A stretch of 16,811 nucleotides of DNA from Chloroflexota bacterium (GTDB taxonomy: Bacteria > Chloroflexota > Limnocylindria > Limnocylindrales > CSP1-4): positions 1 to 16,811 of the forward strand of contig JAOUEG010000013.1 in NCBI GenBank assembly GCA_029858845.1. The letters are read 5' to 3'. The translations under genes and the position numbers were made by a program. The notes under the pieces were generated by a model. The model ran no database searches. It was not told the origin of the DNA and saw only the letters and a list, made by a program, of their open reading frames with translations. Shown here in pieces: positions 3,555 through 11,665 of the stretch. The number at the start of each line of letters is the position of its first letter. The stretch's first letter is position 1.

Positions 3555-6296
3555 TCAGGTCGGATGGCTCATGGATGGGCCGGGTTCGGGGCCGATGGTC
3601 CAGCGTCGGCCGGCAGATCGCGGGCGTCGGACTGGATCAGTCGCCTCTCCACTCGACGTGGCGCCGTCGGCGGACGACGAGGCGAGAAGGATCGTGGCGA
3701 TCGCGTCCGCGTGCCCGGGATGGGCGAACAGGAAGCCCTGGCCGTACTCGCAGCCAAGATCGCGCAACCGCTGCAGCTGACCCGGCTCCTCGATGCCCTC
3801 GGCGATGATCGTGACCCCAAGGGTGCGCCCCAGGGCCACGATCGCGCTGGCGAACGCCCATTCGTCTTCCTGGTCGGCCGAGCCGATGAACTCCCGCGCG
3901 ATCTTGAGGATGTCCACCCGGAAGCGGCGCAGGTAGCCCAGTGACGAGTACCCGGTCCCGAAGTCGTCGATGGCGATCTTGACCCCGAGATCTCGGATCG
4001 CCTCCAGTCGCGACAGGGTGGTGCTGGTGTCGTGGAACATGACCGTCTCGGTCATCTCCAGGACGAGGCGCTCCGGCGGGAGCCCGGTTTCGTCCAGGAT
4101 GTTCCGCAGGTCGTCGACGAAGCCGGGGTCCTGGAGCTGCTGGGCCGAGAGGTTCACGGACATCGCGAACCGGTCATCGGTCTGTCCCGATCCTGACCAG
4201 GCGATCGCCTGGCGGCATGCTTCGCCGAGGACCCAGCGCCCGAGTGGAAGGATCGTGCCGGTCTCCTCGGCGATGTGGACGAATTCGCTGGGGCCGATGA
4301 GGCCGCGGACCGGATGGCGCCAGCGGACGAGCGCCTCCACGCCCACGACCGTGCGTGACGAGAGCTCGACGACGGGCTGATAGAAGACGAGGAGTTCGCC
4401 ACGGCCCAGGCTTCGGGAGAGCTCGCCGCTGAATTCGTGACGAGCGACGATTTCGGCGTGCATGGTCGGCTCGAAGACGGAGACCCGGCCCTTGCCGGCG
4501 GCCTTCGCCGTGTACATCGCGACATCCGCGTTGCGCAGCAGTTCGTCCGCGCGGACGGCGCCGACCTTCCCGGTTGCGATGCCGATGCTGGCGCCGATCC
4601 TGACTTCCTCGGTGTCGATGTCGAAGGCCCCGTGGACCACCTCGATGATGCGCGCCGCCACGCTGACGGCCTCGCCGAGCTCGGGATCCCCATCGAGCAG
4701 GATCGCGAACTCGTCACCGCCGAGACGAGCCGCGACATCGCCGGGGCGGAGGGCTTGCCGGAGCCGTCCGCCGACGTCGGCCAGCAGGCGATCGCCGGCT
4801 GCGTGGCCCAAGGTGTCGTTGACCACCTTGAAATCGTCGAGATCCATGAACAGGACGACCGGCATGCCATCGCCCGACCGGTCGGCGCGGTCTGCCCCCC
4901 CGGCCAGTCGATCGGCGATGGTCTCGAGGAAGAGGCTGCGGTTGGGCAGCCCCGTCAATGGATCGTGGTAGGCCTGGTGGCGGAGTTGCTCCTTGAGTCG
5001 GGACAGCTCGGCGAGCGATTGCTCGAGGTGGCCGTTCTCCAGGGCCACGGCTGCCTGGTTCGCCAGGGTCTCGAGCAGGCGCAGGTCGTCCTCGCTGAAG
5101 GTCGTGCCCTCGGTCAGACGGTTCGTGATGATCAGCGCTCCGATCGTCTCCGACTCACCGCGCAGGGCACTGACCATGCGCGTGGAGGGATGCCCGTCTG
5201 GATCCCGATCCTCGAGGATGAACGGGGTGGGGAACGAGCGGATGCGCTCGTGCAACGGGCTTGCGGCGTACCCGCCGTACGGCTGCATGATTTCCGGATC
5301 CCGATCGTGCCAGGACTGGGTGCGTAGCGCGTCGTCGTCCTCGGACCGCGGGTACAGCACCACCTCGGCGAGTTCGGCGCGGAACATCGTGCGCGCATGG
5401 CTCAGCAGGGCGACCAGCGTGGAATCGAGCTCGGGCGAGTGCTGCAGGATGCGCGAAGACTGGTAGAGAAGCTCCAGGCGCTCGTGCTTCTCGCGTTCGG
5501 AGACGTACGCCTGGTAGGCGATGAACACCATCACGAGGGGCAGGATCAGAAGCCACAGGAGGCTCGCGTCCAGCCACAGCACCGTGACGGCAAGGAGGGC
5601 GAGACTCGTGTTGGCGAGCGCGACCATGCTCCCGAACTGGATCATCTCCGGCAGCTTCTCGAACTGCGGGGCGCCGCCGGACAGCGTGATCACGAGGGCG
5701 ATCGTCAGCGACGAGACGACGGTGGCGGACGCCGTGGCCGCGAATGCGGCGATCCACTCGCGCAGGCCCGGCTGACCGTCGAGCGACGTGACGGCGTAGA
5801 CGATCCCGAGCGAGATCACGGCGACAAGTCCGTAGTTGGCGAGGTTGAATGCCGTCTTGATCGGCCGCTGGCGGGGGCCCAGCAGCATCGCCGCCCCGGA
5901 CCCGATGAGGGCCGCGAGGATGTACTCGGACGGCGCCAGGAAGAACAGGCCGATCACGGCCGGGAACTCGCTCAGCGAGAACGAGTGCGTCTCGCGCCGG
6001 AAGTGGACTTCCACGACCTTGAGCTCGGCGATCATGAAGCCGAAGGCGATGACCGGCCACGGGATCCGGATCGGGGTTGCGTGGTCTGGCTGTCCGTGCA
6101 GGGCGACGACGTAGATGAGCACGGCCAGGATCGTCAGGATCCCGGTCAGCGTCCACACGCGGACCGGTGGCGGGACCGGCGCGATCCTGGCGACCAGCCA
6201 TGCGGACACCGTGGAGCCGCGCCGGCGGAGCCACGTCGGGGATCGCGCGTGGCGGTGCTCGGCCGGCAGGACGGGCCCGTGGGTGCTGACGGACAA
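3555..6296 (-). CDS. Membrane-GAF-GGDEF-EAL c-di-GMP cyclase/phosphodiesterase
   Basis: A predicted bifunctional c-di-GMP enzyme of 913 residues from the TTG at 6296. That start has AGGAAGG eight bases upstream; the frame stays open to an ATG at 6467, but the extra residues look non-coding. Residues 48-265 hold about six to eight membrane helices. Residues 288-423 are a GAF-like sensor ending in a helix leading to the GGDEF. The GGDEF domain keeps an intact active site (526-530) and an RxxD inhibitory site (RPGD, 517-520) five residues before it. The EAL domain has EAL (654-656), N715, DDFGTG (777-782), K798, E833 and the QG near 853, so both activities are plausible. One oddity is 'LKIAREFI' where the family usually has 'LKIDxxFI' (Asp to Ala at 800). 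About 25 Ser/Gly/Pro-rich residues form the tail. It is followed by DUF5317 and is divergent from leuC. Confidence 0.93.
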   Translation of the reverse strand: MSVSTHGPVLPAEHRHARSPTWLRRRGSTVSAWLVARIAPVPPPVRVWTLTGILTILAVLIYVVALHGQPDHATPIRIPWPVIAFGFMIAELKVVEVHFRRETHSFSLSEFPAVIGLFFLAPSEYILAALIGSGAAMLLGPRQRPIKTAFNLANYGLVAVISLGIVYAVTSLDGQPGLREWIAAFAATASATVVSSLTIALVITLSGGAPQFEKLPEMIQFGSMVALANTSLALLAVTVLWLDASLLWLLILPLVMVFIAYQAYVSEREKHERLELLYQSSRILQHSPELDSTLVALLSHARTMFRAELAEVVLYPRSEDDDALRTQSWHDRDPEIMQPYGGYAASPLHERIRSFPTPFILEDRDPDGHPSTRMVSALRGESETIGALIITNRLTEGTTFSEDDLRLLETLANQAAVALENGHLEQSLAELSRLKEQLRHQAYHDPLTGLPNRSLFLETIADRLAGGADRADRSGDGMPVVLFMDLDDFKVVNDTLGHAAGDRLLADVGGRLRQALRPGDVAARLGGDEFAILLDGDPELGEAVSVAARIIEVVHGAFDIDTEEVRIGASIGIATGKVGAVRADELLRNADVAMYTAKAAGKGRVSVFEPTMHAEIVARHEFSGELSRSLGRGELLVFYQPVVELSSRTVVGVEALVRWRHPVRGLIGPSEFVHIAEETGTILPLGRWVLGEACRQAIAWSGSGQTDDRFAMSVNLSAQQLQDPGFVDDLRNILDETGLPPERLVLEMTETVMFHDTSTTLSRLEAIRDLGVKIAIDDFGTGYSSLGYLRRFRVDILKIAREFIGSADQEDEWAFASAIVALGRTLGVTIIAEGIEEPGQLQRLRDLGCEYGQGFLFAHPGHADAIATILLASSSADGATSSGEATDPVRRPRSAGRRWTIGPEPGPSMSHPT

Positions 6297-6332
6297 ACCG
6301 AGATCCTTCCTCGGGGATGGAGGTACGTGACG

Positions 6333-6338
6333 TTTGTA
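6333..6338 (-). promoter_or_regulatory. Candidate -10 box for the GGDEF-EAL gene
   Basis: The minus strand reads TACAAA, four of six matches to TATAAT, about 37 bases before the TTG at 6296. This would give a leader of roughly 30 bases that includes AGGAAGG. No good -35 was found, so this is tentative. Confidence 0.3.
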
Positions 6339-6440
6339 CCCCGGAGTCGTCAGGACAGCACCACGCCTGACGTACCGGGTCCCGGGGTGACCATCGGCGT
6401 GTCTGAAGGCCTCGCGCAGGTCCTCACGGCGGAGGACTGC

Positions 6441-6446
6441 TACGCT
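6441..6446 (+). promoter_or_regulatory. Candidate -10 box for leuCD
   Basis: TACGCT (TANNNT) lies 39 bases before the leuC ATG at 6486 and is followed by AGGA at 6470-6473, twelve bases before the ATG. It is similar in layout to the ilvD upstream region (TACACT, short leader, GGAG, ATG). No leader peptide rich in Leu codons and no T-box were seen in the divergent region 6297-6485. Confidence 0.35.
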
Positions 6447-6485
6447 GTCGATCCCCTTCACCGCCACTCAGGAACACCGCGTCAG

Positions 6486-7937
6486 ATGCCGCACCCCGCA
6501 CCGCAGCCCCGCACGATCGTGGACAAGATCTGGACCGACCATGTCGTCACGCAGGACCCGGGAGCCCCGGCGGTCCTGGCCATCGATCTCCACCTCATCC
6601 ATGAGGTGACGTCGCCGCAGGCGTTCACCGGCCTGCGCCAGCGCGGGCTGCGCGTCCGGCGCCCGTCGCAGACGGTCGCGACCGCGGACCACTCGATCCC
6701 GACGACGCCACGCAACCTCCCGATGCTCGATCTCCAGGCCGCCGCGCAGATCGGCCAGCTCGAGCAGAACTGCGCGGAATTCGGGATCCCACTGCACGGG
6801 ATCGGGTCGCCGCACCAGGGCATCGTCCATGTCATCGGCCCGCAGCTGGGTCTGACGCAGCCGGGCATGACGATCGTGTGCGGGGATTCCCACACGAGCA
6901 CCCACGGCGCCTTCGGGGCCCTCGCGTTCGGGATCGGGACGAGCGAGGTGGAGATGGTCCTGGCCACCCAGACCCTGCTGCAGCGCGACCCGAAGACGTA
7001 CGAGGTCCGCGTGGACGGCCGCCTGGCACCCGGCGTCAGCAGCAAGGACATCATCCTCGCCCTGATCTCCCGGATCGGCGTGGGCGGCGGGACCGGCCAC
7101 GTCTTCGAGTACCGCGGGGAGGCCATCCGGGCCCTGACGATGGAGCAGCGGATGACCATCTGCAACATGAGCATCGAGGGCGGTGCCCGGGCCGGACTGA
7201 TCGCGCCGGACGACACGACGTTCGAGTACATGCACGGGCGCGATCACGTGCCGCACGGTGTGGGTTGGGATGCCGCGGTGGCGCGCTGGCGCGGGCTGCC
7301 GACCGACGACGGCGCGATGTTCGACAAGTCGATCACGATCGACGCGAACACCCTCGAGCCGATGGTCACCTACGGGACGAATCCCGGGATGGGGATCCCC
7401 ATCTCCGCCGCCGTTCCGGCGCCGGACGACGAAGCGGATCCCTCGGCCCGCCGGGCCCTGGAGCGCGCACTCGAATACATGGACCTGCGACCAGGGCAAC
7501 CGATCCTCGGCCAGAAGGTGGACGTCGTCTTCGTCGGGAGCTGCACCAACGGCCGCATCAGCGACCTGCGCCTCGCCGCGGCCGCACTCAAGGATCGCCG
7601 GGTCGCTGACGGCGTTCGGCTGATGGTCACTCCGGGCAGCGACGAGGTGAAGCGCGAGGCGGAACGCGAGGGACTGGCCGACATCTTCCGGGCTGCCGGC
7701 GCCGACTGGCGTGAGTCGGGATGCTCCATGTGCATCGCGATGAACGGCGACCAGCTCAGCCCGGGCCAATATGCGGTCAGCACGAGCAACCGGAACTTCG
7801 AGGGGCGCCAGGGCAAGGGCGGCAGGACGTTCCTGGCCTCGCCGCTGACCGCTGCGGCATCGGCCATCAACGGCGTCGTGAGCGATCCGCGGCAACTGCC
7901 CGGCATCGAGAGCCTCGCCGCGGTCGGGGGTCGCTGA
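6486..7937 (+). CDS. leuC: 3-isopropylmalate dehydratase large subunit
   Basis: The 483-residue LeuC subunit, which with LeuD isomerises 2-isopropylmalate to 3-isopropylmalate in leucine biosynthesis, in the cytoplasm. It is an aconitase-family protein with a [4Fe-4S] cluster. The three cluster cysteines are visible: C353 in 'VGSCTNGR', and C413 and C416 in 'SGCSMCIAMN'. Other signatures are 'TVATADHSIPT' near 63-73, 'GDSHTSTHGAFGALAFGIGTSE' from 133, and 'STSNRNFEGRQG' from 432. The length is close to the usual 466-475, with a slightly long N-terminus. ATG 6486 starts the conserved 'TIVDKIW' region; the open frame continues far upstream only because it is antisense to the GGDEF-EAL gene. leuD follows two bases after the stop. 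Confidence 0.97.
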   Translation: MPHPAPQPRTIVDKIWTDHVVTQDPGAPAVLAIDLHLIHEVTSPQAFTGLRQRGLRVRRPSQTVATADHSIPTTPRNLPMLDLQAAAQIGQLEQNCAEFGIPLHGIGSPHQGIVHVIGPQLGLTQPGMTIVCGDSHTSTHGAFGALAFGIGTSEVEMVLATQTLLQRDPKTYEVRVDGRLAPGVSSKDIILALISRIGVGGGTGHVFEYRGEAIRALTMEQRMTICNMSIEGGARAGLIAPDDTTFEYMHGRDHVPHGVGWDAAVARWRGLPTDDGAMFDKSITIDANTLEPMVTYGTNPGMGIPISAAVPAPDDEADPSARRALERALEYMDLRPGQPILGQKVDVVFVGSCTNGRISDLRLAAAALKDRRVADGVRLMVTPGSDEVKREAEREGLADIFRAAGADWRESGCSMCIAMNGDQLSPGQYAVSTSNRNFEGRQGKGGRTFLASPLTAAASAINGVVSDPRQLPGIESLAAVGGR

Positions 7938-7939
7938 CC

Positions 7940-8563
7940 ATGGCAGAGCCGTTCCGGGTCTTCACCAGCAAGGTCGTGCCACTGCCCGCTGAGAACGTGG
8001 ACACGGATCAGATCGTCCCCGCTCGCTACCTCAAGGTGACGGACAAGGCGGGGCTGGCCGATGCCCTCTTCCGCGACTGGCGCTTCGACGAGGACGGATC
8101 GCTGAAGGATCCGCCCTTCATCCTCGACCGACCGGGCATGGGCGGGCGCGGGATCATGCTCGTGGGGGACAACTTCGGCTGTGGCTCGTCGCGCGAGCAC
8201 GCGCCGTGGGCACTGACCGCCTGGGGTGTCCGCGCGATCCTGTCCACCTCGTACGCCGACATCTTCCGCAGCAACAGCCTCAAGAACGGCGTGCTGCCGA
8301 TCGTGGTCCCGCCGCAAGTCCACGCGCGTCTGTGGGCGCTCCTGGACGAAGACCCGGACGCCGAACTCACGATCGATCTCGCCGAGGAGGGCATCCTGCT
8401 GCCGGACGGCTCCACGATCGATTTCAGGATCGACCCCTTCGCCAAGCAGATGCTGCTCGCCGGGACCGACGAACTCGGGTACCTGCTCTCCAAGGAGCAC
8501 GAGATGGCGGCCTGGGAGGCCGCGCACAGCCCCCGGATCGACACCGTCGCCGGAGTGCGCTGA
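7940..8563 (+). CDS. leuD: 3-isopropylmalate dehydratase small subunit
   Basis: The 207-residue LeuD, the swivel subunit completing the isopropylmalate isomerase with LeuC. Family signatures are clear: 'NVDTDQIVPARYLK' at 19-32, 'NFGCGSSREHAPWAL' at 78-92 and 'SYADIFRSNSLKNGVLPI' around 104-121. The length is normal. The ATG is two bases after the leuC stop (TGACCATG), so translation is probably coupled and the subunits made together. leuB is not seen in the window. Confidence 0.97.
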   Translation: MAEPFRVFTSKVVPLPAENVDTDQIVPARYLKVTDKAGLADALFRDWRFDEDGSLKDPPFILDRPGMGGRGIMLVGDNFGCGSSREHAPWALTAWGVRAILSTSYADIFRSNSLKNGVLPIVVPPQVHARLWALLDEDPDAELTIDLAEEGILLPDGSTIDFRIDPFAKQMLLAGTDELGYLLSKEHEMAAWEAAHSPRIDTVAGVR

Positions 8564-8659
8564 CCGACTCGCGGTCGCCTCCGGCGGTTCGGTCGCGCGC
8601 CGGCGGCGTCCGCGTTCTCGCCGGCGGCCCCCTCGCTCGACCTGTGCGACGATCGCGTC

Positions 8660-9844
8660 GTGAACCCCATCGACGTGATCGCCATCCTGCTCGTCATCCT
8701 GGCGGTCCTGCTCGGCTACCGGTCGGGAGCCCTGCCACAGTTGAGCGGGCTGCTCGGTGCCGTGGCGGGAGGGGCACTCGCGATCCTTGCCCTCCCGCTG
8801 CTGGCCGAACCGATCGGCGACATCCCGCCGGGATTCCGGCCGTTCGTCGTGCTGGCCGGCCTCCTCGTCGCGGTGATCCTCGGCGAGTGGATCGGCTCGG
8901 CCATCGGGCGACGGTTCGCGCGCGCGCTCGGTACGGGAGCGCTGAGCTCAGCGGACCGCGCGGCCGGGGCGTTCGTCGGTGCGGCTCAGGCGCTGCTCAT
9001 CGTCTGGCTGGCCGGGGGCCTGCTCGCCATCGGGTCCGTGCCGCGCCTGACCGATACCGCCCGCACCTCCGAGGTCGTCCGCGGCCTCGACGCCGTGCTG
9101 CCGCCGCCGACGGAGGTCGCGGCCGGACTCGGCGAACTCCTGGACACGACCTACCTGCCGGAGGTCTTCGTGGGGTTCGAGCCGCTGCCGAGACCGGCGG
9201 TCGATCGACCCACCAGCGCCGCCGTCCAGGCGTTCGCCGCGAGCGCGGCCGCGAGCACGATGCGGGTCACTGCGGCAGCCTGCGGGCTGGTCTCGTCCGG
9301 AAGCGGGATCCTCGTCGCGGACCGCTACGTGGTCACGAACGCCCATGTCATCGCCGGCGCTCACGGCGACGGGATCCGGGTCTCGACGGCCGACGGCACG
9401 CTGGCGGACGCGACGGTCGTCCTGTTCGACCCGGACTTCGACGTCGCCCTGCTCCACACGGACCGGATCGCCGCAACGCCACTCAGGTTCGCCAGCACGG
9501 ACCCGGAACGCGGCGATGTGGGGGCAGCCCTCGGCTATCCCGGCGGCGGAGGCCTCAAGGTCATCCCGGCAGCCGTGACCGGTGTCTACGCGGCCACCGG
9601 CCGCGACATCTACGGACGCGATCCCATCCGACGCGAGGTCCTGGAGCTGCGTGCCGAGATCAACCGGGGTGACAGCGGCGGGCCGTTCATCCTCCCGGAC
9701 GGCACGGTCGGCGGGCTGGTCTTTGCCGAGGCTCGCACCAGCGACGACGTCGGCTACGCACTTGCCCCGACCGCCGTCGCGACCAGGATCGCCGCCGGCC
9801 TCGGCCGGACGAGCGCCGTGACGACGGGCGACTGCGTGCGCTAG
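8660..9844 (+). CDS. MarP-like membrane serine protease (CvpA + trypsin domains)
   Basis: A 394-residue protein with an N-terminal CvpA-type four-helix membrane domain (about 5-150), a linker, and a periplasmic/extracytoplasmic trypsin-fold protease (about 200-390). The catalytic triad is readable as H229 ('VVTNAHVIAG'), D261 ('DFDVALL') and S339 ('NRGDSGGPF'). Length, domain order and triad spacing match Mycobacterium MarP (Rv3671c), the acid-resistance protease. C208 and C392 sit where MarP has the disulfide that holds its active site in the competent form. Start GTG 8660 directly precedes the CvpA helix; GACGAT six bases upstream could be a degenerate leaderless -10. It starts 96 bases after leuD, so an independent unit is possible. 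The role is inferred: envelope or peptidoglycan-hydrolase processing under acid or oxidative stress. Confidence 0.92.
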   Translation: MNPIDVIAILLVILAVLLGYRSGALPQLSGLLGAVAGGALAILALPLLAEPIGDIPPGFRPFVVLAGLLVAVILGEWIGSAIGRRFARALGTGALSSADRAAGAFVGAAQALLIVWLAGGLLAIGSVPRLTDTARTSEVVRGLDAVLPPPTEVAAGLGELLDTTYLPEVFVGFEPLPRPAVDRPTSAAVQAFAASAAASTMRVTAAACGLVSSGSGILVADRYVVTNAHVIAGAHGDGIRVSTADGTLADATVVLFDPDFDVALLHTDRIAATPLRFASTDPERGDVGAALGYPGGGGLKVIPAAVTGVYAATGRDIYGRDPIRREVLELRAEINRGDSGGPFILPDGTVGGLVFAEARTSDDVGYALAPTAVATRIAAGLGRTSAVTTGDCVR

Positions 9845-9891
9845 GGCAGCACATTCCCCACCTTGAAGCCCGCCGACGGTCGCGCAATCGC

Positions 9892-9897
9892 TATCCT
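9892..9897 (+). promoter_or_regulatory. Candidate -10 box for a leaderless MFS-cNMP transcript
   Basis: TATCCT ends six bases before the GTG at 9904 with no Shine-Dalgarno in between, the arrangement of a leaderless mRNA. A TTGAAG lies 23 bases further upstream, too far for a normal -35. Confidence 0.5.
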
Positions 9898-9903
9898 GCC
9901 CCG

Positions 9904-11553
9904 GTGCGTTTCGTCCTGGCCAACCTCCGCGCCGCCTTCGGAGCGCTGCGCTCGACCGCCGACGACCCTGATCTGCGCCGGCTGACGCTGGGTTGGCTTG
10001 CCGTGTGGACCGGCAAGGGCGCGCTCCTGGTCGCCATCCTCGTCATCGCGTACCAGGCAGGCGGCCCAATAGCGGCCGCGATCGTCGGCCTCGTCAGCTA
10101 TCTGCCGCATGCGATCCTGGCACCCTTTGCCGGGATTCCCACGGCTCGCTGGGCCGCGGAGCGCGTCCTGCTGGCCACGAACGTCGTCCGGGTCATGGCT
10201 GCGACGCTCGCGGTCCTGGTGCTCGCCATCGACGTCCCGATCGAATGGCTGTACGTCGCCGTGACCCTGGAAGCGGCCGCGGGTGCCTTCACGTGGCCGC
10301 TCCACATGGCGCTGCTCCCGAGCCTTGCCCGTACGCCGGCGCAGCTCGTCGGCGCGAACGTGACGTCGACCGCGGCGGAGGGCGTCGGCTCGACGGTCGG
10401 GCCGGCGCTCGGCGGCCTGATGCTCGTGACGGTCGGTCCCCTTGGGGCGGTGGTCGCGGTGGTCGCGATCTACGTCGTCGCGGTCATCGCGCTCGCCGGA
10501 GTGCGGGCGCCCCGCGTCGGGCGAGGGGATGGTTCGGTGCAGGCCGTGGTCGGACAGTTGTCGGCCGGGGTCCGCGCCCTGTGGCGGCTGCGTGGTCCGC
10601 GGCTGGTCACCGTCGGCCTCGTGCTCCAGACGTTCGTCCGCGGCCTGCTGACCGTCCTGATCGTCGTCGCCGCAATCGAGCTCCTGGGCATGGGCGAACA
10701 AGGGGTCGGGACGCTCGCGGCGGCCATCGGCCTTGGCAGCTTCGTCGGGGCGTTCCTGGCGATCACCCTTGCCGGGAGGGAGCGCATGGCGCCGACCTTC
10801 GTGACCGCTCTCGCCGCCTGGGGACTCCCGATCGCCGTGGTCGGACTGGTCGCCGCCCCGGGCGCTGCCCTGGTCGCCATGCTCGCGGTCGGGCTGAGCA
10901 ACGCCTTCCTGGACATCTCCGGGTTCACCCTCCTCCAGCGAACGTCCACCAACGACAGCCGGGTCGCGGTCCTCGGCATCGTGGACAGCGTGACCAACGT
11001 CGCCGTCGCGCTCGGGGGGCTTGCGGCACCGATCCTCATCACCTGGCTTGGGATCCGCGGAGCCCTGGTCGTGACGGGGGCGATCCTGCCCGTCGCCGCC
11101 GTCCTCGTGTGGGTCTCGTTCCGGGCGGTCCAGGAGGGCGGGCCGGAACTCGTCCGGCGCTCGGCGCTCATCCGAGAGGTGCCGCTGCTCGCACCGCTGT
11201 CGCTGGCATCCGTGGAGCACATCGCAGACAGGCTCCAGCCGCTCCATGTTCCCGAGGGCGAGTGGCTGATGCGTGAGGGCGGGGTCGGCGATCACTACGT
11301 GCTCATCGAGCGGGGACGGATCGAAGTGTCCAGAGGGGGCGTCGTCATCCGGACGGAGGGACCCGGATCCGGCGTCGGGGAGATCGCACTGCTGCGGAAC
11401 GTGCCGCGGACGGCCTCCGTGCGAGCCCTCGAGCCGATCGACGCCTTCACGCTCGATCGCACGTCCTTCATCGAGGCGGTGACCGGCCACGGTGCCAGCG
11501 AGCTGCTGGCGCAGGCACTCGTGAAGGAACGGCTCGAGGGGTCCGCAGCCTGA
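9904..11553 (+). CDS. MFS transporter fused to a cyclic-nucleotide-binding domain
   Basis: A 549-residue fusion. Residues about 25-410 form a major facilitator transporter of the MFS_1/MFS_3 (exporter-like) type with roughly ten to twelve hydrophobic helices; the substrate is not predictable. Residues about 426-545 form a cNMP/Crp-type domain: the helix 'LAPLSLASVEHIADRL', the beta-barrel with 'GDHYVLIERGRIEV', and the phosphate-binding cassette 'GVGEIALLRNVPRTASVRA' with E493 and R502, the residues that contact the cyclic phosphate and ribose. The cassette looks competent. The natural reading is transport gated by cAMP, or a membrane-tethered sensor; the class III cyclase at 1501 is a possible source. 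GTG 9904 lies directly behind TATCCT. A 549-codon open frame on the opposite strand is a GC-driven shadow. Confidence 0.9.
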   Translation: MRFVLANLRAAFGALRSTADDPDLRRLTLGWLAVWTGKGALLVAILVIAYQAGGPIAAAIVGLVSYLPHAILAPFAGIPTARWAAERVLLATNVVRVMAATLAVLVLAIDVPIEWLYVAVTLEAAAGAFTWPLHMALLPSLARTPAQLVGANVTSTAAEGVGSTVGPALGGLMLVTVGPLGAVVAVVAIYVVAVIALAGVRAPRVGRGDGSVQAVVGQLSAGVRALWRLRGPRLVTVGLVLQTFVRGLLTVLIVVAAIELLGMGEQGVGTLAAAIGLGSFVGAFLAITLAGRERMAPTFVTALAAWGLPIAVVGLVAAPGAALVAMLAVGLSNAFLDISGFTLLQRTSTNDSRVAVLGIVDSVTNVAVALGGLAAPILITWLGIRGALVVTGAILPVAAVLVWVSFRAVQEGGPELVRRSALIREVPLLAPLSLASVEHIADRLQPLHVPEGEWLMREGGVGDHYVLIERGRIEVSRGGVVIRTEGPGSGVGEIALLRNVPRTASVRALEPIDAFTLDRTSFIEAVTGHGASELLAQALVKERLEGSAA

Positions 11554-11622
11554 GCCTCGAACCGATCGCCGCGGGGCCTCGTCGATGAGCGGCGGATCTG
11601 ACCCCTCGCCACGCCGGAGCCA

Positions 11623-11628
11623 TACACT
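11623..11628 (+). promoter_or_regulatory. Candidate -10 box for ilvD
   Basis: TACACT (TANNNT) 37 bases before the ilvD ATG. A CTGACC at 11598-11603 could be a poor -35 with 19-base spacing. GGAG at 11651-11654 may serve as the ribosome site, eleven bases from the ATG. Confidence 0.4.
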
Positions 11629-11665
11629 GGTCGCCCGACGCCCTGCAACCGGAGACCAGCGCCAG

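Noticed and set aside
2655..3944. A 429-codon plus-strand open frame crossing the riboswitch and the DUF5317 gene
   Set aside because: Arg/Gly/His-rich with no domains; the minus-strand genes and the aptamer explain the sequence.
5397..6485. Upstream in-frame extension of leuC, giving a much longer protein
   Set aside because: It is antisense to the GGDEF-EAL gene, has shadow-type composition, and LeuC length and motifs fit the ATG at 6486.
6297..6485. A second riboswitch, T-box or leucine leader peptide between the GGDEF-EAL gene and leuC
   Set aside because: Neither strand shows GEMM blocks, a T-box motif or a Leu-rich short ORF; only promoter-like boxes and weak repeats are present.
9841..11490. 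A 549-codon open frame on the minus strand opposite the MFS-cNMP gene
   Set aside because: It is rich in Arg, Asp, Gly and His with no domain or hydrophobic pattern, and is a frame shadow caused by high GC3 of the real gene on the other strand.
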